A stretch of 64,000 bases of DNA from Kappaphycus alvarezii (GCA_002205965.3 NADL03000692.1:868001-932000); one strand, 5' to 3'. Positions 32,201 through 45,779 are shown, numbered from the stretch's first letter. Notes: generated from the sequence alone by a model not told the origin. Numbers and translations: made by a program.

Positions 32201-35200
32201 TATAACCTCTCACCGTTGAGAGCAGTGCAATTATTTGATAAGTCTCCATTTTAAAGGCTATTAAATCCGTTTCTACTTCGAAGATATGCCTATGAACAAC
32301 ACACTCCTGACAGGAGCCGATGATATCCCTTTAATAGAGCCCTTAGAAATATTTTGTGCACTATTGACAGTCAAATTGTGTTGCAAGATATGTACGCGCT
32401 TTGGATTAAAAACAAGGACATTTCAAAGTTCCCATTTCGCTACTAGAAACATAAACCACACAGCGTATGTTTGAATTATTCCAAATGGAAGTAAAATGTT
32501 TCAAATCATTGTAGTACTTAATTTATATCAACCGGAGAGATATACCAAAATACTTGATGGGAATAAAATGAATTTCAGCAATTTTTGTTTCGCATTTTGG
32601 CGATTATATCCTAAAAATAGTCAAAAATCCGTCAAGAATGGATAATTATCACTTAAAAAATGCATGAAGCTCTTGAATGGCATTTCAAACGATAGTCTTC
32701 ATTGATGGATACTCCCCAAAATCAGAGAGAAAGTAAATGGAAATAACAGAACTTGGTCCTAACTATTGCCTTTGTAATTTTTGAGTTATTGAATACGATA
32801 AAATTATATCTATCCGAAAAGGTTTAGCGAGTGAGTTAAAGACACTTAAAATATCAAAATGTGTACTCATAGACGACATTACTGCATTAAAGTATTTTTG
32901 CAATGTTGGAGTAGCCGTTTGGGCTTTTTGGCATCGAAAAAAATCCAAATAAATTAAGTGAATATTCTAACGAATGATCAATAGAGCCTACGGCAAAATA
33001 AGGCACCCAAAGATATCCAATCTTCTGTCTACCTTCATTAATTTTTTAGTACCTTCCAGAGGACGAAATACATAACAGACACCCAATTACCATTTACCAT
33101 TTAAATGACTCTGAGAAGGATATGAAAACACAATTACGTTATAATGATTGGTCTTAATGTATATATAAAAAGAAATCACATCCTGCAAAACATGATGTGA
33201 TTTATTATCATATATGTTATCATGTAAAAAAGTAACAAAAAATGCAGCGAAAGGTTACCCTTGTTCCGCGAACTTCACTAATTTCCACTTATTCACTGAA
33301 ACGAAAAAATATTTCGCACAATCGGAGACCCGAGTACCATTTTTCTCCCATGCCCGCTGAGAAAGTAACTTATTACAGCACAATGAAGTGATTTACAGGG
33401 TTTAAAAATAAAAGCTAATAGTAGAGAGAAATTGGCTGCCAATTTCAATCAACTTGACCTGATTTCAGTCTTTGTGAAAATTTAAGCAGTGATTTGCCGT
33501 CCAAAATTTTTTTATGTATGTAAGAAGTCCTCAGGAACAAAAACTTAAAAATTGGTATAGGAAAATTGAATTTATTATTGTTTTACATGTGCTGAAATTT
33601 GAGATTAATAATGCTACATGTTAGCTACGTTTTGTAACGGTATATGCTTTACAAAAAAAATCAAAATGGGTGAACATAAAAAAAGATTATGGTCGTAGTG
33701 GAAAGAATAATTGTCGAGATAGGTGCACTCATTTGGCATAGGTTTTGTACAGCTTTCTTCTCCTTTTTTTATTCTCTCCAGACTTATGAGTATTTTATGA
33801 AACTCTTAGCTATTCTTTAATGCTTAAATAGACCAATGCAGTACTTCTCCAAAATATTTTACTTCATAATTGTGCTATGATAATACATCTGAGGTTGTGA
33901 AGTGAGGAATGAAGATACTTGGAATTGTACATCACATGTATATATTTTCGAAAGATCTCATTAGTGAAATCCTACCAACAATAGGAAAAATCATAATTAC
34001 GAAACTAAATTAACCAACAGCAATCCTCAGGAAAAATTGTAAGAAGAATCCAAGGCTGATTTTAAAGGAGACTGAGTTCACATTCAAATGCTAAAAAGTT
34101 TTGTTTCCAAGATATTCCATTTCAATCTTATCTTCAAATTCGTTGATAAAATAAAGTCCACGGGATTTATCACTAATATTATTGTGTGCACCAAGTTTTT
34201 TAAGTGTTCTTGCTCTGTTTACATAGACTTTATTCTGTGTAAAACTAACTAACTTCTTAAATGAGAGAATACTTAAGGCATAACTCCAAAACATCTCTTG
34301 AATGACTTTAATTTCATCTTGCCTACAAATAAGACTACGGATAATTATGTTATTTCCTTTTTTCTATGGTGTGAAATCGATATGTTCTCATATAAAGCTT
34401 AATCTATCGACAAATAGCAGATTTTGCAAAAAAGTGTTGAAATATTCTAAAATATTAGAATGTAGAGCAAAACTATAAAAGTTTCATGAGAGTGAAAAAT
34501 CTTATTCTAAAAAAAATTTTTTTAACTGCTTGAAAAGCTGAAAAGACCTCCGAAATTGTGCATAGTGGTAAGGTACAGCTATCAATCCATACTTGGAAGA
34601 GCTACTAATTCCATGAAAAGAAACCGATAAGATTCATCCAAAAACTATAAAGGGGTAGATCTAAGAAAAATGCCGACAATTTATAGCATTAGCAAAATGA
34701 AAAATATACTTATCACTAAAATACGAGATTTACCAAATTCAAGAGCTCTTTCTTATCCCATTTAGTCTACCAATGTCCACGGAATCTAAATTCGTATGGG
34801 TTTTAACTCATAGTGTCTCAAGCTCCGCTAAAGATTACTTAATCAAAAGTGTTAAAGTTTTGAAATTTCACAGTAATAATTAAATAAATAAAGAACAACA
34901 AACAAATAAATGTGATCAATGTTTCAAAAAATTACATTGAAGGACGAAAAAGAGGAATTTCATGACTCCCTGCGGAATCTATTATTTGTTTAGTTTTATA
35001 ATAAGCTCCTTCCGTGAGGAAAGCAATAGAAATGAGCAAAGAATTGTATGGGACTCGTTTGCGCTTTTACAAACTGGCAGGTTAATGCCAAATAGTAGCC
35101 GAAACATGAAACATAAAAGTATTATGATCAATATGTTTCTCAGTGTCCTTTTTGGCATACAGTTAGTAAAATTTGAATTTGAAAAATTTGGAATAATTGA

Positions 35201-37700
35201 TACGCAGTGATTTCATGTGGAACAACAGCAGTTTTCTGCCTTAAAAGAATTTTTTGCTACTCGAAACCTAGTAAATTTTTTTGCGTCCCCTTTAATGGTA
35301 TATTTTAAGAGAGAGAAACATTCTTTATAAGCAAGAAAAGTATTGTAACATCCTTCTATGAAAATGGAATATGAAATGACCAGAATAAATAAAAGAAAAA
35401 ATTTGCATGCATGGAACATTACGTGAGAGCAATGAGTAGAGAAGCGTCTGTAGATGAGAAGTAAAAGAAAAAAAGATTAATTGTACGAGGCATAATATAG
35501 CTTCAATATGGCACTCTCGCTAATTTTCACATCAAAGAGAGAAAGAAGACATCAATATGATGAGAAAGAGAAGAAAAAGTATATAACTTTCCCCCTTCCT
35601 ACATATAAAAACAGTTTGACACCTGAGTAAAAGCGAGTACCATCTAGACTATGTGCAAATTTCCATTTCACAGCCCTGAAGGCATCTTCAATTGCGCCCT
35701 TTCAGCGGTCCCGGCTCTCTTTCAATTTCTAAGAATTTTCCCCGAGAATTGGAAATATAGGAAAATCTGCTTCTTGAAACGCTTATGACAAACTTATGTC
35801 GAAACTAATTTGCATATTGCTAAAATTCAGCTTTCTGAGCACTTTGAGCATTTTACTCCACGATAACAATTGTCCTTGTGGGCATAAGTAATTGAGTATG
35901 AAATTATCATGAATATGAATATGAGAAGTTTTAAGTTTTAAAATTTAAATTATCTATTTCTAATTTCACAGATAGATGTTCTAAACTATGAAGTGATATT
36001 ATTGTAAATATTTTGCATGTTTCAAGGTAGCAATAGAATCACTGGTCACTTTAGAAAATGATTGAAATAAGTTAATCATGGTCTGTAGAGTGATTTAACT
36101 CTAATATTTCCCTTTATAACTTATGACAATACTAAATTCATACTTTTTTGCGCTAGATAAATATAGTGAAAATTTCTGGGAAAATCTCCGTCTTCATATA
36201 ATATTTTAGAGTCTTTCCTTAAGGAATTAGAAACCAACTAAATTTACTCATGTGCTTCTGCATCATTTCAATTCAATTTGAATTATTTGTATGGGACATT
36301 GAACTACAAGGGACCACGATTAAAATACTGAGGAGAGACCACTTGCGGGCGAGCTACTTATATTGCAAAATATGTAATGCTCCTTTTTCATGTTTAATAC
36401 AATTCTTCGATGGTGTTACTCAAAAGAAACAAAATGACATGAACTTTAAGCCCATAAAATTGAAAAAATGTATATGCTGAAAAAGAACTCATTGTCAGCT
36501 ATATTCATGGCTGTGGACAGTTTCATTCCTCCAAAAAATTTGATAATTATTCGATTGAAGAATTCTGCGTGGAACCCAGGATAGAAAAATCTACTGCAAG
36601 CTCTTCCAGTAAATAAGAAACCGTATTAAAAGATAAGTACATTCGATCTCAAAGAAAGCATAATTTATAACGATGGTAATAGAAAAATCCTTGCTTTGCG
36701 GTGAAAAATTATATATCAGTTTAAATATACTGAAATATCAAATAGTGGGTATAAATAAGTTTATTTCCAAACTAAATAGCTAAGATAGTCTCATTTGTAT
36801 TACTAAGATATTTTTATGAATAATCCCCAACTTTGCTTACGAAATCTATTGGAAATAATTCGAAATCTATCTTTACAAGAATTGATTAAATCCTTCTTTA
36901 AAGTTTTAGAACTGGAAGTACTCTGAATTCATCCTAAGCTTTAGTTTTTAAAATTATATTATAATGAGCTTTTGTGATATGAGCTCTATCTTTCCCTAAT
37001 AATTCCGAATTTGGGTTTCTACAAGCTCTAGTTTGATAAACGAAGTGTAGATATTAACTGATCACAATTAATTTCCCATGAAGAATCTTTTGTGATTTGG
37101 GAAGTCAATGAGGATCCTTTTCAAGTACCCGGTGTAGCGCCAGTATCTCACGGGTGTAGTTTAGCTGAAAATGTGAAGCGATTTACAGTAAACATCTGAA
37201 AGCATGACGAAGTCATCTTATATATTCAAAGAAATTTGTTAAAATCCATTTTTGAGTATTTTACATTTATTTGTGGGCAAATACAAAGAAAACGTTTTGT
37301 AATCTATATTTAGTTTAAAAGGGCGGAGACGATATTCTGTCTTTTACAGAATTACTGAGAATTGAACTATCACCATAAAATGAGTTACGGAAAAAGAATT
37401 TATTTACACTATACTTTGTAAAAAGTCGCAGGTAATGACATATCTTCAAACTCGGAGCATGATTGGTTGATACTACTAATCTCCTCAAATATTTACTAAT
37501 AATTATTGAGCTGTCTAGGAGGTTTATCCTCAGGGTAGCCGAAAAATCTTGACTTTGAGGTATTTCGAGAACTCTAGTTACCAGTCGAACCTAATGACGC
37601 GAATAACCTATACCATAGGATAGAGCTCATCTCCTCAAACAACATCATTGCCGCGGCAATCATGTAATCTAGATAATACTCAAGAAAGGTTTGCAAGGCC
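29291..37700. other. AT-rich stretch of about 8.4 kb without recognised genes
   Basis: No frame exceeds about 82 codons, and none has a recognisable domain or intron-exon pattern. No copies of the repeats found elsewhere were seen. Minor details are a direct repeat GGATGCGAGGAAACGC near 29772-29807 and the inverted repeat at 33173-33203. It could be very old, decayed or mutated repeats, but the sequence does not show which. Confidence 0.5.
33173..33203. repeat. 10-bp perfect inverted repeat
   Basis: AAATCACATC (33173-33182) and GATGTGATTT (33194-33203) flank an 11-base loop. It could form a small hairpin in AT-rich DNA and may be chance. Confidence 0.7.
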
Positions 37701-38520
37701 TCGATTCTAACTCCTGTTAAGGGGATAGGAGCATATGGAGCAACCGCAGACACTCTTCGGAGGTGTTCGATGTCTTGGCCGCCATGTATTTCTATCTCAT
37801 TCAGTGTGATTTTCTAAAGAAAGACGCCATTGCAAAAGATGTCGACGGACGCAATCCATTAGGGAAGACAAGAACGAGTTACTCCTGGGGATTCTAATAG
37901 GCAGGCGTTTCGCGCTTCTATGTCACTCTCAGGCGCTATATTTGTGTTATTTTTTCACAAATAACTTGTACTGCAGACAAGTGTGGAACCTCGGAAATGT
38001 TCCATGTGGATACCATACAACTCCTAAGTTCACTTTTGTATATTACCACGCCATACAGAGAAGTACTTTCCTGGAACACTTGATATATACTGTGATCACC
38101 TCTTTTATTGCTTTCAAGGAGCCCAAAGGATCAAACGGTTTAATCTTCAAGTCATATATCTCGCAAAAGACCTCTCTAGAGGCGCTCGTCATCCTGTCGT
38201 AGAACGGCGCCGTTGCATCCACCACGAAGGTCTGTAAATTCAATAAATGGGAAGCAATGGAAAGCCCGACTTTGTTAATGCCAAACTCCCAAATACCGTC
38301 CAACCCGTTATCCCCTCTGAATGCGGTGTAAAATCCGAAGCAGAGGAGATTTGTATATTGAATAGAGACTTCCACCAGAAGCAGACTTTTTCCTGTGCTA
38401 AGCCACAGTCTCGTAGTTTTGCACCTGAATGCATATGCAGTGCTGATTGAAATGGCAAGGAAAGTGCCATAAGGGAAATAGAGACCTACAGAAAAGTCCG
38501 CAGGAAATTAACAAAAACCC
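37700..38520 (+). mobile_element. Old LINE copy, endonuclease region
   Basis: Fragments in several frames match the 13-kb copy: NRQAFRASMSLSGAI, then GTLDIYCDHLFYC (the knuckle segment), then LAKDLSRGARHPVVE and later PDFVNAKLPN. Divergence is high and stops are many. No 3' tail was identified. It is among the oldest LINE copies in the window. Confidence 0.65.
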
Positions 38521-38906
38521 ACGCTGCAGTGCTGGTGTGGGGTTTTGGGCGCACAAGAGGTAATCGATGGCTGAACTGATGGTTGAAGCTTCCGGTGAAC
38601 AGAACAGAGCTTCTGGCCATGGTTTTATAGAGAAGCATTCAACGAGAGTGACAATGAATGGTAAGCAAAAAATACTAAATTCAAAGGTATTCTAAAAGAA
38701 CAGGCCTAGGGGCGTAATAATACAAGGTTTGAGAGTTCACCTAGTATATTGCTGTGAGACTAACAGTATTGCCCATCATGGAAGAGTTCCATTTATCCAC
38801 TTGGCGAGACAGCACAAAGCACTTGCTGATTGGTCTTGCCTTGATAGTATCTAGGAGTATGCCAGGCATTCATAATAGCTTCGTATGATTGGCTCTGTGG
38901 TCTTGC

Positions 38907-38996
38907 GTTGCGTCGGTGCCAGATTACAGTACAATAGTTGCGATGATGTTTCCTTACAGTGCTTATGTTGCGCTGGTGCCTCTCTACGGTGCTCAT
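38907..38996. repeat. Three 30-bp tandem units
   Basis: Units at 38907-38936, 38937-38966 and 38967-38996 all start GTTGCG and contain a TAC motif at the same place. On the minus strand the frame 39044-38793 reads them as a ten-residue repeat: STVERHQRN, STVRKHHRN, CTVIWHRRN. The parent sequence is unknown. Confidence 0.75.
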
Positions 38997-39179
38997 GCCG
39001 TTTGAGGGCCACTGGCGGGATACTACTGGGCATATTGATACCACTCGGCATATTCGTCACATCTGGTTATGTTCAATGAGGGCTTTTTGATGGTTGGCCT
39101 CAAGTTTTATTTTAAGAGAACGTAATTTCGCCCTCATTACTTTTTAGGGTATGACGTTTTAGGTCAATTGTGTCTTACA

Positions 39180-39925
39180 GGGTAAATATGGCGTTAAATG
39201 AAAAGAATACCGCCAACTACTCGAGATGAGAGTTTGGAGGCGAGTTATGTGCTTCAAAAGACGTTACGGTCAAGTAAAAAGATTGATAGTGGAAGTAGAA
39301 TTGTTGTTCCAGTAGCCAGTTCTGAGAGACAAGCTCTTCAACCTCGCTTTGCGGCTAGGGGCTGATCAAAGGGCTTTAATTCGAGTTTAACTTCCAACTT
39401 TCCTTCCCTCTCCTTAAGGAAGCAATGTATTCAGCTTGTATTAATTTGTTCTAAACTAAGATCTCGAAATAATTTCAAAAGCGTAGCAAAACACAGGAAA
39501 ATGCTTCATATCTCTCCGTCTATTTTAAGAAAGTGCATTTGACAGAAAAAACCTTTTCCTCACGCTATTCGACCCTAGATCAGAACTTAGCATTTTTTTC
39601 AAGAAATATATACTTATTTAGTCCCCACACATACCGATGAACGGCTAACTATTTACTATATTTCCTTGTGAGAAACTCAGCTCACCAGTTATTATTCCAA
39701 CTAGATTCATGGTCGAGGCGATCTGGGTCATACAAACCGTTCATTCTCCTCCGGTATTATCAATTCCGCCTATTCTCTTCATGTTAAGACTTCTCGAACT
39801 CTTCTTACTCATTCTCTGCCTCGTATTGGCCTTCTCTTTTTCTAGCCCGTAGACAAGACCCAGAGACACCCACTCCTCGAAGCACTCCTCCGACTTACTG
39901 TATTTTTCTTCCAATTACCATCTCG
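39180..39925 (-). mobile_element. Acidic unit copy 5, 3' part, left of the copia fossil
   Basis: The 3' flank (CCGCCAACTACTCGAGATGA, like 54390-54410 in copy 8), the noncoding block near 39400-39447 and coding remains are present. On the minus strand CFEEWVSLGLVYG and later FLKKMLSSDLGS match the family. The copia element interrupts it at 39925/43296. Several stops are present. Confidence 0.65.
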
Positions 39926-42900
39926 TGATAGATGAGTCATACAAGTGTATTTGGTTATCAGACTAAGTCTAGAGATGCACAAGCAATGCATCGTTGTATA
40001 TTTACTGTGTTAGCTGTACGTGATCTATTGAGTTGGATCACATCAAAATTAGTTGTTACGAATAGTATGTAAGCTAATACTAGACTAAGAACCAACAACA
40101 AAAAAAGGGAAGTTATAATCTAATAATCTAATAGGTAATTGGCCCAGAGAACGTCATGAATAATATCAGGTATACCATCGAGAAATTAACTGAGAGTAAT
40201 TACGCCTCGTGGGCTTTACAATTGAAGCTCTTACTGAGGGCTAGAGACCTATGGAGTTTGTGGAAGGACGTTCCACTATCGACATGGAGATTCAAGGTGA
40301 AGACTCTGATGAGTTTGTAGCCAAGAAAAAGGAGTACAGGTTGAAGCAGCAGTGCTTAGCTGAAATACTCTTGAATGTCGATGCTAAATTTCTACCATCT
40401 TTAGCAATGAAAGACGATCCCAAAGATGTGTGGGGTGCTTTAGAGAACATGTAGAAGAGCAAGTCCTCTGCAAGTCAGTACAGCTTAAGGAGTAAGCTGT
40501 TTAAAATGAAGATGAAGTATGGACAGTCAGTACGTTCGTTTACTGAGGATATATCTCAAATTGAGAATAGCCTCGCGATGAGCAATTATGTGCTCCAGAG
40601 AGAAGATAAGAAATTCGCTCTATATCAAGGACTAGGCCCTGAATACGATATGATTAAAACGGTTCTACAGAACACTGCTGACTTGACGTTTGAAGAAATT
40701 GTGTCAAGATTAGATATAAGGGAGAAGGAACTCAAATCGCAACAGAAAGATAATGTAAGAAGGAGCAATGCTGCCTTTTACACGGGTCAGAAGGTGAACC
40801 ATAAAGATAACAGTAGAAGTAGCAAGAAGTTTAAAGGAAGCTGTTACGGGTGTGGCAAAGTCGGTAACAGATTTTTGCAGTGTTCCATAATCCAGAGTCG
40901 CCACAGTATAATGCTAAGGTGAAGGTATCTGACGAAGTTAAAGAGAAAATACAAAAGCTAAACAGAAAGTTCAAGAATGAGAATAGAAAGAAGGATTCAG
41001 TATGTATCGCATTTGCGACTGGGATGAATGGTATGGAATCTGAGTGGTTCCTTGATAATTGTGCTACGCAGCACATGACAAACCGGCGTGACATACTATT
41101 CTACTATGACCTAAGAGAGATACATGACGAGGTCATGAATACGGCCGCAATAAATGGAAAAATGCGTATTAGAGGATATGGCTCGGTAAAGTTAAAGCAA
41201 GACATAGATGGGACTTGCAGAACGATTAAGCTTAAAAGAGTGGCCCATATCCCGACCATGCGAACGAGTCTAATGTCACAGATGTTGGCAAAAATGCAGG
41301 GATAAGGATTGAATACCCAGCAAAGTCTAATGCGATGAAGGCGTCTATAGGATGAAGAAACACAACCAGGATTGGAAGAGCTGGTTAGGCAGAATGACCA
41401 CCTGCTTACTGATGTACCAGAGAGACTTAAACGTGTCACCAAGCGTCCAGAGAGATACACATATGACAGCATGCTGGCATTCTTAACAGTACAGCAGCTT
41501 AATGATCAGTCCAATGAAAATGTACCTACATTCATATAAGAAATAGAATCGTCCATGTACTCTAAGGAATGGATAGAAGCCATACGGACAGAACTTGAAT
41601 CCATATCAGAACATGGAGTATACAGAGTAAGTGAAGTTCCTAAGGGAAAGAAGCTTATCAAATCGAAGTGGATTTTTGGTATCAAGAAAGATGCAGATGG
41701 TAAGATAGTAAGGCACAAAGCCAGACTGGTGGAAAAAGGTTTCATTCAAGTTCATGAAGTAGACTACTATGAATTGTTTGCATCTGTTACCAAGTTCTCT
41801 ACAGTAAGGTTCCTATTGGGGCATGTCGCCGCACGTGACTTCGAACTAGAGCAAATCGACATAAAGACAGCGTTCCTAAATGGAGAGCTGGAGGAGGAAC
41901 TATACCTTTAACGACAACCGCTGCCAAAGAATTTGAAAGCGAGTTTCAATCGTTGACATGGCACGGCAAAGGGTGGAGATTGTTAAGACACTATACGGGT
42001 TAAAGCAGGCATCACGTGCATGGAGGTGAATGTTAATAATATCATGGAGAGTATTGGTTTTATGCATTCCGATGCGATCCCATGTTTATATAAGAAGGTC
42101 ATCAAAGGATGCATTTGTTTTATGGTCTTTTATGTTGATGATATATTGATCGCCGCCAAACGCAAGGAAACTTGTGAAGTTGTGAAGTCTATGATTCGAG
42201 GCAACTTCGAAGTAAGGTGTCTTAAGGAAGCAAATTATTTCCTTCGAGTGAACATACAAAGAGACATGGAATCGACAGTGGTATTCATTCATCAACACGG
42301 ATATATCAGTAAGATACTGAAGAAGTTTAACATGGACGGCTCAAAGGAGTCAGTAACTCCTATGGTATTGGGGAGTATGAAGAACGGAGAAGAAACGCCC
42401 TGTAATGCACCGTATAGAGAAATAGTGGGCTGTCTTATGTATCTGAGTGTCACATCTAGACCTGATTTATTTTATGTAGTTGGCTGCTTGTCGAGACACT
42501 ACAGTAATCCTACAATGTCTCATTGGATGGCTGCCAAGAGAGTGCTGCGGTATTTGAAGAAAACCATTAGTTACGCTATCAAGTATGGTGGTAGTAATGC
42601 ACTCGTAATCAATGGATATACAGACTCCGACTGGGCAGGAGATCTATCTAGGAAATCTACAAGTGGATACGTATATTGTTTAGCAAGTGGTACTTTTACT
42701 TGGAAGTCTAAGCTGCAGAATGTGGTAGCTGCATCAAGCACTGAAGCAGAGTATATTGGACAGGCATTAGCAGTAAGAGAAGCACTCTGGATTAGGAAGT
42801 TGTGCAATTTTTTTGAGATCGACATCAAGTCAGTGACGATATATACTGATAACCAAATGGCTATTAAGTTAGCTAAGGGGGCCTCTATTACGGAAAGAAG

Positions 42901-43295
42901 GAAGCACATTGACGTTTGTTACCATGTTGTTCGAGAATATGTGAGCAAAGGAAAGATTGAGACCAGCTATATCCCCACATCATCAATGCTAGCTGATTGC
43001 ATGACCAAGCCATTTGAACGAGTCAAACTGGAACGATATGCTTCTGGTATGGGAATGGTGAAACATGAAGACTGAATCTGAGGGGAATGTTAGATGAGTC
43101 ATACAAGTGTATGTGATTATCATATTAAGTCTAGAGGTGGACAAGCAATGCATCATTGTATATTTTCTGTGTGAGCTGTACGTGATGTACTGAGTTGGAT
43201 CACATCAACATTAGTTATTGCGAATAGTGTATAAGCTAATACTAGACTAGGAAGAAACAACCAAAAAAGGGAAGTTATAATCTAATAATCTAATA
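39926..43295 (+). mobile_element. Ty1/copia-type LTR retrotransposon fossil
   Basis: The left LTR is 39926-40133 and the right LTR is 43088-43295, each 208 bp. About 20 positions differ between them by eye, so the insertion is fairly old. The flanking bases ctcg are shared on both sides. Parts seen in order are a gag-like region with a zinc knuckle, the start of a protease region, then reverse transcriptase and RNase H. At 3.4 kb it is shorter than usual for the family, so internal sequence has been lost. It is broken, with several breaks. It sits inside acidic unit copy 5. Confidence 0.85.
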
Positions 43296-44245
43296 CTCGC
43301 CAAGTCCTGTGCCACTTTTTCTACTAGATGTCGAGCTACAAGCTACCTTCGGCGCTTTCTTGTTCGGAGACTAACGTATTCCTCTACTTCGGTGGGGCTT
43401 GAAGGGAATAGAGAGGAGACAATGATGTGCGGAGGATGGAATATTTGGAGATAGGGCGAGAAAGGGGAATTCCGTGCATGATTACTCTCGGTGAGGTTTA
43501 AATTGTCGAGTTACTGTTTTCAGAGTGCCGTGGAAATATTTTTGGCTAAAACGGCGGGTTTAAATGGCGCAAACAGGATCAGATGGAGAGGCTTTCTGAA
43601 TCAAGAAATCAGCTGAGATATTTTCAAGAGAAAATTGATGAAAATAGTCTTTCAAAGGTTAAATTATGGCGAAAATTGCAGGTATAAATCTTGATTATGG
43701 AAATATATACTTAGGATCGAAGAAAATCAAAACTCCTGAGAAGACAAAAAGAATCACTTTAAACGATGGAGATACTTGTAAGGGGGGGAAATTTAGGGTG
43801 TTTTTAATCCTTGAAAAATATGGTCAGCTGTTCCCTGAAGAATGTCGTGAAGTGGGTAGAGGCTTACAATGTAAAGGATTGACGGGAGGCATTCAAAACG
43901 CAAGAAAACTGGCTGGAGGCCGGCCAACAGGCACGCCGCGTTGGACATCGCTGCCGCTGCAGCATGACGCTGCGTTAAGACTTGTTTGACCTTTGCGTAG
44001 GTCTCCCTTGCCTTTGTAGCGATGTTGCGTGCGACGTCGGTTAACAACGCGTGGGCGTCCGGGTGCCATCCTCCGAGGGTAGAGATAGGGACGGGTAGTT
44101 ATAAGTGAAAGGGGAATAAGAGAAAGAAAGAGTATAAAGAAACTGGAATTTTATCTCGTGAAACAAAAAAAGAGGTGTAGGCGGAAACACTACGAGAAAT
44201 AATTTCTGCGCTTAAAGATAATGACTTAGTTTCTCCACTGACAGT
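43296..44245 (-). mobile_element. Acidic unit copy 5, 5' part, with a nested LINE
   Basis: This part continues copy 5 to the right of the copia fossil. It holds N-terminal coding remains near 43300-43440 (minus strand ...LRTRKRR...), a promoter-like AT tract, and a far 5' tract AAGAATCACTTTAAACGATG matching AGAATCACTTTCAAAGGAGA at about 49615 in copy 7. A LINE of 316 bp is inserted at 43785-44100. After it the tract goes on (AATAAGAGAAAGAAAGAGTA) to about 44245. Confidence 0.6.
43785..44100 (-). mobile_element. 5'-truncated LINE 3' end, minus strand
   Basis: On the minus strand it reads LPVPISTLGGWHPDAHALLT, then DVARNIATKARETYAKVKQV, then LTQRHAAAAAMSNAACLLAG and a stop. A 3' untranslated region with GGGAACAGCTGACCATATTT and the tail ending at 43785 follow. 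The coding part is free of stops, so the copy is fairly young. The insertion point lies in the 5' tract of acidic unit copy 5. Confidence 0.8.
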
Positions 44246-44692
44246 GGCTGACTGGAAAGCCTTAGGATAGATCGACTACAAATTCTACAAGTAAGACACC
44301 CGAACCTTTCTCTATTTCATCCATGCCCCCTCTGTCTATAGAGGATCAACGTCCCGTCTCCTCCATTAGGCCCCTACATACCCTTTGCCTACTCATAGGC
44401 TTCCTTCCCACCCTTCCGAAGCAGGTGGTCGCCATCGATATCTATCGCCACTTCCGCCGACCCACGTCTTGCCTCCCGCTCATACGATCACAAGCAAAGC
44501 GCCCTCCCTGCCGCTGTGACTTTTGCCGGTCTCGCAATACCACCCTATGTACTCCTGTCCCCCTTTCGGCACGTGTACATTCGTTTCCATCCCGACCCAC
44601 AGTTTCGCGGTTCTGCCGCATTCTATCGCACCAATTATTAATTGCTAACCTATTTTTCAATCATTAAAGCACCCCAAGTTTCCCCCTTATTT
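44246..44692 (+). mobile_element. Two consecutive tail-bearing segments
   Basis: A first tail ends at about 44322 (GGATAGATCGACTACAAATT, then AAGACACCCGAACCTTTCTC). Directly after it a GC-rich segment with a 114-codon frame (44323-44667, MPPLSIEDQRPVSSIRPLHT...) ends in another tail at about 44690 (TATTTTTCAATCATTAAAGC, then ACCCCAAGTTTCCCCC). The body is not recognised and may be a 5' part of the LINE or a passenger. Confidence 0.45.
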
Positions 44693-45440
44693 CTTTTCAT
44701 GACATATGGGTGAACACTTGCTCCCGACCGACCCCCTAAACTGTCCCCCATGCTTATCGCGGCAGCGCTTTTTTCCTTGCCCGAGAAAGCCGGATCATCG
44801 CAAGCCACACAGCCCGCAACTCGGTTCCCCTCGACACTCTGCAATACCTCTACGACGCACTGTTTGCATTGCGCCATACCCTCGATCATATTCACCGAGT
44901 CTTTGAGACTTCAACAGATATCACCTCGACCTCCTGCCCCACTCTACTCCAAGAAAAAGCTCCATTCCGTCCTAACACCGCGTCACAGGCCCCCCACCGT
45001 GACCACATCAGTAACTCCTTCCCTCGTCCTCTCCCGCCCACCACAGGACACTAGAGGCAATTAAGTCACCCCTCCTAGTTCGCCGCCCGCAACATCCCCC
45101 AACCCACGTCCTAGGACGCCACCCTCAAGTCCTCCTGCGGCTACCAGGGGCCACCAAACGTTGCTACTACAGTAGGCGGCGACGCCCACTGCCGCTCCAG
45201 ATCAAAACAACATGGTTGACACCCTCATGGTTCCGCCCCTCCCAATGTTCCAGGCCGCACGGCGTCAGAGCAGCCCCAAACAATCACCAGATGCCCTCGA
45301 CATCCAGCAGTGAAACCTCCAGCAACAGGCACGGAATCCGTCATGGCGGACATTGCGCCGGCTGTCCCCAACAAGAAGGAAATCCGGCCCCGGGAGAGGT
45401 CCGCGCCATTGACGAAGTGGCCCCAGCCGACCCCAGTGTT
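44693..45440 (+). other. GC-rich, proline-rich coding-like remains
   Basis: The base composition differs from the AT-rich surroundings. Frames at 44706-44906, 44750-45064 and 45216-45548 give Pro-, Ser- and Thr-rich peptides such as MVDTLMVPPLPMFQAARRQS without a known domain. It could be the first ORF of a LINE. It ends where acidic unit copy 6 begins. Confidence 0.35.
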
Positions 45441-45779
45441 AGGCGCAGATTTTTTTTTGTCGCCGTCATCTACAGGCCTATAGTTTACTGTACTACCTCT
45501 CCTTGTCCAAATTTGCTTATAGTTCCGGTCCTTTCTCGTCCTCCCTGAACCTCGCTTATCATTACCGCGGTCCTCCCCAAATTTACTTCCATTTTATCTA
45601 GATATTTTTATACTGTATCTACGCCTCTGAATCGATCCCGAATCAAGTTCTTTTTCCCTTTTTGCTTACCTCCTCCTCCAAATTCGTTTTTTGAGAAAAA
45701 GGGCGCAAATGCACTACTACAAAATCCCCTGCAGATTTATTTTACCTATTCCTAATCGATAGAACCTGCCCCGGGAGCC

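Noticed and set aside
29291-37700. Mitochondrial DNA insertion as the source of the AT-rich block
   Set aside because: No mitochondrial protein or RNA gene fragment could be recognised.
44442-44660. Minus-strand ORF in the GC-rich segment
   Set aside because: It overlaps a plus-strand frame of equal quality and has no domain; GC-rich DNA gives long chance frames.
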